Shown: in pieces, positions 1 through 5,298 of the stretch | Layout of the letters: each line of letters opens with the position of its first letter | Numbering within the stretch: position 1 is the first letter of the stretch | Virus record (IMG/VR): IMGVR_UViG_3300020204_002343 | Span: 1 to 20,123 of that record | Reading direction: 5' to 3' (one strand) | DNA from: a virus | Length of the DNA: 20,123 bases | The notes under the pieces: generated by a model | What the model saw: only the letters and a program-made list of their open reading frames with translations | Told to the model about the DNA's origin: nothing | Database searches by the model: none | Position numbers and translations under genes: made by a program

Positions 1-25
1 AATCCAAATTTTAAATAACTTAAAT

Positions 26-268
26 ATGAAAAAGATTTTTGTGGTTTTATCAATTGCATTGATGTCTTGCGATTTTACTCCTTCAAAAAAAAGAAAACTA
101 GTTATTAGGAAATGTTTAATTGACAGCGTAGTATTTTATGGCGTAGGGCAAAAAAGCACCCTTCAATTTTCTCCTATATGGGAGGCCCATACTGATTGCG
201 GGATAATAAACGTAAGCAGAAGTGTTTGTAAAGGGGACACTATTGCTAAGCTTGGATACACCTTTTAA
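26..268 (+). CDS. Small putative lipoprotein, function unknown
   Basis: An 80-residue protein with a short export signal: a lysine pair at the N-terminus, a hydrophobic stretch (about residues 4-13), then LMSC with Cys15 as the likely lipidated residue. The Met at -2 makes this a loose lipobox, which Bacteroidota tolerate. The mature part is short and basic at first (SKKRK) and has three more cysteines (30, 58, 68), with a TDCG stretch near residue 56 and GDTI near residue 70. I do not recognise a family. The ATG at 26 has an AT-rich leader and no Shine-Dalgarno site. A 10-base gap separates it from the next gene, so it is probably in the same transcription unit. It could be an outer-membrane protein made during infection, for example for superinfection exclusion, but nothing in the sequence proves that. 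Confidence 0.6.
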   Translation: MKKIFVVLSIALMSCDFTPSKKRKLVIRKCLIDSVVFYGVGQKSTLQFSPIWEAHTDCGIINVSRSVCKGDTIAKLGYTF

Positions 269-278
269 GTACTAAATA

Positions 279-494
279 ATGGAAAACTTACACCAAAATT
301 ACACTAAACCTATGAATAAAGAACTAGATTCAAGAAAATACGGACAATGGGTATCACGTATCGGTATCACAAGGATGCAACAAGAGATTGACAACCTTAC
401 TTTTATCACAGAACACCTACCCATCTTCAGCGAAGTCGCTGTTGACCTAGCGACAAAGAAGCTAGCACAAATCAGAAAGGAGCAACAGAACTAA
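279..494 (+). CDS. Short hypothetical protein
   Basis: A 71-residue soluble protein without signal, membrane segment or recognised motif. It looks mostly helical in its second half and has a charged C-terminus (KKLAQIRKEQQN). Two starts are possible: ATG 279, or ATG 312, which would give a 60-residue protein beginning MNKELDS. Neither has a convincing Shine-Dalgarno site. The stop codon overlaps the next start as TAATG at 492-496, which indicates translational coupling and supports the gene being real. Function is unknown. Confidence 0.55.
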   Translation: MENLHQNYTKPMNKELDSRKYGQWVSRIGITRMQQEIDNLTFITEHLPIFSEVAVDLATKKLAQIRKEQQN

Positions 495-856
495 TGGAGC
501 ATCTTGTTGGAGTGTATGGTACACTAAAGAAAGGCAACGGTAACCAAGGAGTTATGCAATATGCTGGTGGTAAATTCGTAGCAAATGCTAAAACAAAACA
601 TCCAATGCGATTGTGCATAAGTGGCCTACCATACTTGATAAAAGGAATACACAAAGATGGACACTTTGTGCATATGGAGTTGTACCTTGTGAACGATTTG
701 GGATTGAAAACGCTTGATGCACTTGAGGGGCATCCCCACTTCTATGAAAGGGAGAAGCTCGAGGTAGTTACTACCGAAGGGGAAGAAATGACCCCTTGGG
801 TGTATCAAGTGGGGGAGATGTACGATAAACTATTGGACTACTATGAAGAGTACTAA
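494..856 (+). CDS. Gamma-glutamylcyclotransferase-fold (AIG2/YtfP-like) protein
   Basis: A 120-residue protein matching the small single-domain GGCT/AIG2/YtfP family. The family signature VYGTLKKG is at residues 7-14, where the backbone forms the substrate-binding loop. The LDALEGHPHFYER segment at about residues 74-86 carries the glutamate (Glu78) expected at the catalytic position, followed by the usual aromatic and arginine residues. Known members act on gamma-glutamyl amines or peptides and release 5-oxoproline; the substrate here cannot be told from sequence. Its start overlaps the upstream stop (TAATG), and an AAGGAG-like site lies at about 477-483, one of the few such sites in the window. 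Its end overlaps the next gene by 14 bases. Such genes recur in phages, usually with unknown role. Confidence 0.85.
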   Translation: MEHLVGVYGTLKKGNGNQGVMQYAGGKFVANAKTKHPMRLCISGLPYLIKGIHKDGHFVHMELYLVNDLGLKTLDALEGHPHFYEREKLEVVTTEGEEMTPWVYQVGEMYDKLLDYYEEY

Positions 857-1232
857 TGAAAAGATTATAGAGGAATGCCGAGCTGTTGAGTCTCTGCTCC
901 TCGAAAAAAACACCGCCTATGGGGACGCAGCGACAAACCCATCAAACATATTCAGCACAAACTCCCCAAGAGCGTCTATATGCGCTAGGATTGATGACAA
1001 ACTTAACCGCATCAAGAATAGAGGTATCAACGACTCTACGGAGGACACAGTTACAGACCTTATCGGTTATTTAATTCTACTTAAAATTGTTTTAAAAGAT
1101 GAACAACATTCTAGACAAGAAGGTCACGATATTCAAGAGCCTGACGGACACTCAAACACCATACGTACAAACACTTGGACAAGTACTGGAACATATAAGG
1201 TCCCCGAAAACATCTTCTTTAGCGACTATTAA
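843..1232 (+). CDS. DUF1599/Nmad1-like phage protein with a 3' extension overlapping the helicase gene
   Basis: Residues 1-85 resemble the DUF1599 family (also called nucleotide modification associated domain 1). The family pattern is visible: LLLEKNTAYGDAATNP (18-33), NIF and a short serine/proline stretch, then ARIDDKLNRI (48-57), and DTVTDLIGYLILLKI near 68-82. Family members are common in phages near nucleotide genes; their biochemical role is not settled. The usual family length is about 85-90 residues, whereas this frame continues to 129. The extra 40 or so residues lie on the opening of the helicase gene in another frame and look like an out-of-frame translation. A T TTA AAA heptamer at 1091-1097 in the reading frame would allow a -1 shift ending at TGA 1100-1102 after 86 residues, overlapping the helicase ATG. 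Confidence 0.75.
   Translation: MKSTNEKIIEECRAVESLLLEKNTAYGDAATNPSNIFSTNSPRASICARIDDKLNRIKNRGINDSTEDTVTDLIGYLILLKIVLKDEQHSRQEGHDIQEPDGHSNTIRTNTWTSTGTYKVPENIFFSDY
1091..1097 (+). other. Candidate -1 frameshift slippery heptamer (T TTA AAA)
   Basis: The heptamer fits X XXY YYZ in the frame of the upstream ORF, with TTA at 1092 and AAA at 1095. A -1 slip there would read one AGA codon and then stop at TGA 1100-1102, overlapping the helicase start as ATGA. The shortened product (86 residues) would match the family's usual length. I see no strong upstream Shine-Dalgarno-like stimulator, so chance or an ancestral base loss remains possible. Confidence 0.35.
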
Positions 1233-2916
1233 CAGGATTCGTAGCGGTCAGGCTACGAAGGATGAGAAGAAACAACTCCCGATTATATGCTTTTCGGGAG
1301 TTTTTTTGTCTAGGGACGATTCGTCTCTGCAAGAACACTCAGGGTTGATGGTAATTGACTTTGACAAGATTGATGCAGAGGAGGCAAAAAGAAATCTGTC
1401 TCTAGACAAGCACACGCTTGTTTGCTTTATATCCCCATCAGGCAAAGGTGTTAAGGTTGTTGTGCGTATCACAAACCCTGAAAGGCATCGTGACCACTAC
1501 AGAAGCATTATGCGCTACTACGATGCCAACTATGGATTAGAAGTAGACTCAACAGGGATAAACGAATCTAGAGCCTGTTTCTTTAGCTACGATGAGGCAT
1601 TAGTCTATAGAGACGATGCGGAGGCTTATGGTAGCTTCTTAACGGAGAAGGCTGACAATCAGCAGATAGAGGTAAAGACAGCAGGGATTACGGACTACGA
1701 GCAGTTAAACATCGCTTGCCGTATGATTCGCAGAGCAGAAAACGGAAGCAAGCACGATGTTCTTCTACGTGCGTCAATACTCTGCGGTGGATACATAGCT
1801 GCCTCTATGATGGAGGAGGAGGAGGTTGTAAGGGTTCTTCTTAGGGAGATAGAGAAGAAGGACGTTGACTCTATGCACACCGCTATAAATACCATCAGGG
1901 ATGGTATTGAAAGAGGGAAGATGCTACCAATCAAGAATGTATTGGATGAGCGTGACAAGATGCGTAGAGAGCTGTTGATTAGCGATGGGGATATGTCTTT
2001 CATATCCTCCGACTCAGAGGACTACAAGTGGATTACGATGTTCGCTGAGGGGGAGATACCTCAAGGTCTTTCCGTTGGTATCGAGCAAGTTGACAGCCAT
2101 TGGAGGTTCAAGAAGAACTTCACCATCATCAACGGACATAGTAATATAGGCAAGACCACATTCGCATTGTATCTGCAAGTAGTAGCCTCTATGAGGCACG
2201 GATGGAGATGGCTGGTGTACACCTCAGAGAACAAGACAGCAGCCGTTAAAATGAAGCTGATGACTTTTGCGATGGGTAAAAGCGTTGAGTCTATGACCTT
2301 TAACGAAAGAAAGATAGCTTACGATTGGGTGAGGAAGCATTTCACGGTCATTGAAAACAACAAGACCTACTCCTTCTATGATATCCTGATATTCACGGAG
2401 AAGATGCTGAGGCAAGAACCTCTTGATGGGGTATTCATCGACCCATACAACAGCTTGAAAAGGGATATGAGGCAGGGTAGTACGCTTGGCGTACACGAAT
2501 ACGACTACGAGGCTATTAGCGAAATGCTCACGATGTCAAACGCCAACAAGATGGCTGTATGGCTTAACGCACACGCTGTCACTGAAGCTCAACGTATGAA
2601 GGGGGACGATGGGTTGCCTATCGCACCATTCGCAGAGCAGACAGAGGGAGGCGGTAAGTTCGTGAACAGGGCTGACGACTTCCTTACGTTCCACAGAAAG
2701 ATACAGCACCCTGAGATAGCGATGAGGCGAACTGTTGAGATGCACGTGCGTAAGATTCGTGAGACAGAGACTGGCGGTTCCCCTACGTCTTTCAATGAGC
2801 CTCTAAGATTCGAGTGCAATGCAGATAGAAACACCTTCTACTACATCAATGGTATCCTGATGTTTAACCCCCTGAATTGTGGAGAAGTAAGTAGAACTTT
2901 ATTTGGAGGAAGCTAA
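1099..2916 (+). CDS. Primase-helicase: VirE_N/BT4734-type N-terminus fused to DnaB-like RecA ATPase
   Basis: A 605-residue replication protein. Residues 1-180 match the VirE_N/BT4734-like domain that has a PrimPol-type fold: VTIFK at 9-13, LPIICFSGVF at 60-69, VIDFDK at 85-90 giving the acidic pair Asp87/Asp89, SPSGKG at 112-117, and VDSTGINESRACFFSYD near 149-165. A helical linker follows (about 195-290). The C-terminal half is a DnaB/Twinkle-like RecA ATPase: Walker A GHSNIGKTT at 346-354, Walker B DGVFIDPY at 443-450 with Asp448, and a WLNAHAV segment at 488-494 in the sensor position. It probably unwinds the fork and may also make primers. The start at 1099 is supported because conservation begins near residue 9; this puts 134 bases in overlap with the upstream ORF. 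Two strong hairpins lie inside codons 47-70. Confidence 0.92.
   Translation: MNNILDKKVTIFKSLTDTQTPYVQTLGQVLEHIRSPKTSSLATINRIRSGQATKDEKKQLPIICFSGVFLSRDDSSLQEHSGLMVIDFDKIDAEEAKRNLSLDKHTLVCFISPSGKGVKVVVRITNPERHRDHYRSIMRYYDANYGLEVDSTGINESRACFFSYDEALVYRDDAEAYGSFLTEKADNQQIEVKTAGITDYEQLNIACRMIRRAENGSKHDVLLRASILCGGYIAASMMEEEEVVRVLLREIEKKDVDSMHTAINTIRDGIERGKMLPIKNVLDERDKMRRELLISDGDMSFISSDSEDYKWITMFAEGEIPQGLSVGIEQVDSHWRFKKNFTIINGHSNIGKTTFALYLQVVASMRHGWRWLVYTSENKTAAVKMKLMTFAMGKSVESMTFNERKIAYDWVRKHFTVIENNKTYSFYDILIFTEKMLRQEPLDGVFIDPYNSLKRDMRQGSTLGVHEYDYEAISEMLTMSNANKMAVWLNAHAVTEAQRMKGDDGLPIAPFAEQTEGGGKFVNRADDFLTFHRKIQHPEIAMRRTVEMHVRKIRETETGGSPTSFNEPLRFECNADRNTFYYINGILMFNPLNCGEVSRTLFGGS
1238..1259 (+). 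promoter_or_regulatory. Perfect 8-bp hairpin inside the helicase gene
   Basis: TTCGTAGC at 1238-1245 pairs perfectly with GCTACGAA at 1252-1259 across a 6-base loop. It starts 5 bases after the TAA (1230-1232) that ends the overlapping upstream ORF, and lies 14 bases before a second hairpin with a T-tract. In the helicase frame it encodes part of a stretch conserved in VirE_N proteins. The pairing is read directly from the sequence; a role as pause or attenuator is inference. Confidence 0.5.
1274..1307 (+). terminator. Terminator-like hairpin with T-tract within helicase coding sequence
   Basis: AACTCCCGA at 1274-1282 pairs perfectly over 9 bases with TCGGGAGTT at 1294-1302 around an 11-base loop, and is followed by more T residues (seven in a row from 1301 to 1307). 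This is the form of an intrinsic terminator on the + strand, but it sits at about codons 59-70 of the helicase, encoding the LPIICFSGVF motif. Ribosomes on the helicase frame should keep it open, so it may act only when the helicase is poorly translated. It could also be a chance result of the conserved protein sequence. Confidence 0.45.
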
Positions 2917-2933
2917 CTGCTTGACTATATTCG
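2902..2933 (+). promoter_or_regulatory. Possible Bacteroidota-type promoter before the first nuclease gene
   Basis: TTTG at 2902-2905, a 20-base spacer and TATATTCG at 2926-2933 match the Bacteroidota promoter pattern TTTG-N19/21-TAnnTTTG with one mismatch. Transcription would start almost at the ATG at 2937, giving a near-leaderless message. The upstream part lies in the end of the helicase gene. Confidence 0.3.
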
Positions 2934-2936
2934 CCA

Positions 2937-3482
2937 ATGGCTAAAACCAAAAATCTTAAAAATAAAAAACATACATATGATGGCATCGAACTTAAATCGT
3001 CTCTCGAACTCTACTGCTATAAAAAGCTTAAAGAAAATGGTTTCATCTTTGAATATGAGCCTGAGTCTATTACGCTTATGGATGGGTTTAGGAATGAAGT
3101 TCTATATTTTAAATGCACTAACGGCTCTAAGACGATGGTGGACAGGACTAATAGCAAAGAGTACCCCATCACCTACAAGCCTGACTTCGTGTCCCACGAA
3201 CACAAGTTCTACATCGAAACAAAGGGATTTGTCCCCTCGCAGCACACATTCACGCTCAGGTGGAAGCTGTTTCTCTACTGGCTACAAATCAACGGAATGT
3301 CAGACTATAAAATCTTCCTACCGAAAAACCAAACCCAAGTCGACCAAACCATAAACATACTCCTTGGAAATGAACAAGAGACTATCCGAGTACTACCTGA
3401 TGTCACTAAATCAGGTACAAAAAAACACAACAAACCTGTACGAAAGTTTACACGACGAAAAAGGAAACCCACTAGTCGATGA
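2937..3482 (+). CDS. PD-(D/E)XK-type phage endonuclease
   Basis: A 181-residue protein with a recognisable PD-(D/E)XK nuclease core. Glu24 lies in the first helix (SSLELYCYKKL), the acidic residue is in KPDF (Asp83), and ETK gives Glu94 and Lys96, followed by glycine. This layout resembles small phage endonucleases of the T7 endonuclease I and DUF1064 kind, which cut branched or recombining DNA, so a Holliday-junction-resolving or packaging-related role is plausible. Residues 1-12 are lysine-rich. The last 30 or so residues are also strongly basic (KKHNKPVRKFTRRKRK); they could bind DNA, or be an out-of-frame extension, since they overlap the next gene by about 113 bases. It starts 20 bases after the helicase gene. 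Confidence 0.75.
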   Translation: MAKTKNLKNKKHTYDGIELKSSLELYCYKKLKENGFIFEYEPESITLMDGFRNEVLYFKCTNGSKTMVDRTNSKEYPITYKPDFVSHEHKFYIETKGFVPSQHTFTLRWKLFLYWLQINGMSDYKIFLPKNQTQVDQTINILLGNEQETIRVLPDVTKSGTKKHNKPVRKFTRRKRKPTSR

Positions 3483-3582
3483 GGTAGCGGTACGGAAGTT
3501 GACACTTGACTTTATTCAATCTGTACGCAAAGAGTTAGAGTTCATTAGAGATGCCGTAAGAGAACACGTAGAGGGCGAATAA
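3370..3582 (+). CDS. Small helical hypothetical protein
   Basis: A 70-residue protein from ATG 3370 (an upstream TTG at 3364 is possible but less likely). It is highly charged and predicted to be mostly alpha-helical, with heptad-like spacing in the C-terminal half (FIQSVRKELEFIRDAVREHVEGE) that could form a coiled coil. No signal or membrane segment, and no family recognised. About 113 bases overlap the end of the nuclease gene in a different frame. Its stop overlaps the next start as TAATG (3580-3584), which suggests coupled translation and supports the C-terminal part being a real protein. Confidence 0.55.
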   Translation: MNKRLSEYYLMSLNQVQKNTTNLYESLHDEKGNPLVDEVAVRKLTLDFIQSVRKELEFIRDAVREHVEGE

Positions 3583-4094
3583 TGCGTAGCCAATATCCGA
3601 ACTCCATTGCGGAGGGAGTTTCAGCAGAGACTAGGTTTACCGCTGATTATCTTTTGTCTTACCCCGATAAATTCAAGCTGTTTCGCAGGGCTACAAGACA
3701 CGAGGATATGCGAGAGCATTGGGATGTGTGCATCAACGATGTCAAGATAGACGTTAAAGCAAGGAGAAGGTTGAACAGAAACTCCGATTACTGCAACGAC
3801 TTCGCTATCTTTGAAATCAAGAACACCTACGGAACAACTGGTTGGGGATACGGTGGAGCTGACTTCATCGCCTATGAGTTTGAATCCGATTGGGTTGTCG
3901 TTAGTAGAAAGCTACTAGCGTCATTCGTTGAAACAAATATCACCGATGAAACCGTATACGATAAGTTCAAGGGTCCCTACTTGAAGCAATCAAGGAGAGG
4001 CAGAGAGGACTTGTTTGTATGGATACCGACAGACGAACTTAGAACAATATCACACTACACACTTAAAAAAACAATAATAGAAAATGCTATTTAG
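3582..4094 (+). CDS. Putative PD-(D/E)XK-fold nuclease-like protein
   Basis: A 170-residue soluble protein with a pattern suggestive of the PD-(D/E)XK fold. Glu16 lies in a starting helix, Asp48 is in HWDVCIN, and IDVKARR carries Asp57 and Lys59 on the expected second strand. Downstream is an aromatic and glycine-rich segment (TTGWGYGGADF, about 85-95), and then a strand-rich region (DWVVVSRKLL). This could be a restriction-like or repair-like nuclease; activity is inferred from the motif alone. It starts in a TAATG overlap with the upstream gene and overlaps nrdB by 11 bases, so it is part of the replication and nucleotide operon. Confidence 0.55.
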   Translation: MRSQYPNSIAEGVSAETRFTADYLLSYPDKFKLFRRATRHEDMREHWDVCINDVKIDVKARRRLNRNSDYCNDFAIFEIKNTYGTTGWGYGGADFIAYEFESDWVVVSRKLLASFVETNITDETVYDKFKGPYLKQSRRGREDLFVWIPTDELRTISHYTLKKTIIENAI

Positions 4095-5073
4095 TCATAG
4101 AGTCGCATACAAACCATTTGAATACCCCATCTACTTCACCGAGGGGTGGATGAAGCAAGCACAAGCCTTTTGGCTTCATACGGAGATACCAATGCAGAAC
4201 GATGTCAAGGACTTCCGTGAGAACCTACAACCTCACGAAACTAACCTTGTTGGGAACATTCTTTTGGGCTTTGCTCAGACCGAGTGTGCTGTGTCTGACT
4301 ATTGGACAAATCAGGTAACGAAGTGGTTTCCGAAGCACGAGATTATCCAAATGGCGATGATGTTTGGCTCTCAGGAGACTATCCACGCTGCTGCATACAG
4401 CTACCTCAACGAGACACTTGGTCTTGAGAACTTTGAAGGCTTCTTGCACGAGGAGTCCACAAGAGAACGATTTGATAATCTTATGAAGACTCAAGCGGAT
4501 TATACCCACACAGAGCTTTCTACAATGCCGAAGGCTAGACTTGAAGTGGCTAAGTCCATCGCTGTGTTCTCTGCCTTTGCTGAAGGGGTGTCGCTGTATT
4601 CATCATTCGCTGTCCTGTACTCCTTTCAGATGAGGAATCTTCTCAAAGGGATAGGCCAACAAATGAAGTGGTCTGTACGTGACGAGTCTCTTCACTCGAG
4701 GATGGGATGCACGCTGTTCAACCATATGTGCAGCGAATACCCTGAGCTTCGTGAAAAAGCCAAGGAAAGCATCATTGAAGCTGCTAGGTTAGCCGTTGAG
4801 CTTGAGGAAAAGTTCATCAGCAAGATGTTTGAGATGGGGGATTTGGAGAATCTAAAAGCAGAAGACCTCATTGAGTTTATTAAGAAAAGAGCCAACGAGA
4901 AGCTTATTGAACTAGGATACGAAGCTATTTTTGCAGTTGATGAAGCTAAGGCTAGTCAGTTGGATTGGTTTTATCATCTGACTGGTGGTCTTACACACAC
5001 AGACTTTTTCGCTCTAAGGCCAACGGATTACTCCAAGGCCAACGAGGGGGAAGACTTTGAAGACGTATGGTAG
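4084..5073 (+). CDS. nrdB: Ribonucleotide reductase class I, beta subunit (NrdB)
   Basis: A 329-residue ferritin-like protein that holds the di-metal and radical cofactor of class I ribonucleotide reductase, passing a radical to NrdA for making deoxynucleotides. All six metal ligands can be placed: Glu67 (AQTEC), Glu98 and His101 (QETIH), Glu167 (FAEG), Glu201 and His204 (DESLH). Tyr105, four residues after His101 (HAAAY), sits where the radical tyrosine of E. coli NrdB is, which argues for a tyrosyl-radical enzyme and against the tyrosine-free subclasses. The first ligand is Glu rather than the Asp of E. coli. The acidic C-terminus ending FEDVW is the usual tail that docks into NrdA. It overlaps the upstream gene by 11 bases and lies 12 bases before the small gene preceding nrdA. 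Confidence 0.96.
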   Translation: MLFSHRVAYKPFEYPIYFTEGWMKQAQAFWLHTEIPMQNDVKDFRENLQPHETNLVGNILLGFAQTECAVSDYWTNQVTKWFPKHEIIQMAMMFGSQETIHAAAYSYLNETLGLENFEGFLHEESTRERFDNLMKTQADYTHTELSTMPKARLEVAKSIAVFSAFAEGVSLYSSFAVLYSFQMRNLLKGIGQQMKWSVRDESLHSRMGCTLFNHMCSEYPELREKAKESIIEAARLAVELEEKFISKMFEMGDLENLKAEDLIEFIKKRANEKLIELGYEAIFAVDEAKASQLDWFYHLTGGLTHTDFFALRPTDYSKANEGEDFEDVW

Positions 5074-5085
5074 AACCTTTAAACT

Positions 5086-5298
5086 ATGGATATGAAACTA
5101 AAACAAATGAACCCAAGAGAATATCGCAAGTTAGTTGACGATATTTGTGACTCAATGCTTGAGGACGAATTGGAGTTGCTAACCGTAGCCTCAGCAGACA
5201 TAGAGGTGAAAGGAAAGAAAGCCTTTTTGGTGATAATCACCGAGTCTGACGACTTATCGGATGGAACCATTAAAGAAATTGAAAGCAAATTTGAATGA
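5086..5298 (+). CDS. Small acidic protein between nrdB and nrdA
   Basis: A 70-residue acidic protein with a helical N-terminal half (NPREYRKLVDDICDSML) and a strand-like second half (GKKAFLVIITE). It has no CxxC pair, so it is not a glutaredoxin or NrdH; no family is recognised. ATG 5086 and ATG 5092 are both possible starts. The stop overlaps the nrdA start as ATGA (5295-5298), which indicates coupled translation. Its place inside the reductase operon invites the guess that it works with the enzyme, but no motif supports this. A 13-base near-palindrome (5229-5241) lies within it and is probably chance. Confidence 0.6.
   Translation: MDMKLKQMNPREYRKLVDDICDSMLEDELELLTVASADIEVKGKKAFLVIITESDDLSDGTIKEIESKFE

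Noticed and set aside
4084-5073. NrdB as a metal-free or tyrosine-free subclass
   Set aside because: All six metal ligands and a tyrosine at the usual radical position are present.
5229-5241. 13-base near-palindrome GGTGATAATCACC as a possible operator
   Set aside because: It lies in the middle of a coding region, occurs once and is not near a promoter; chance is likely.
5086-5298. Small gene as NrdH/glutaredoxin
   Set aside because: It has a single cysteine and no CxxC motif.
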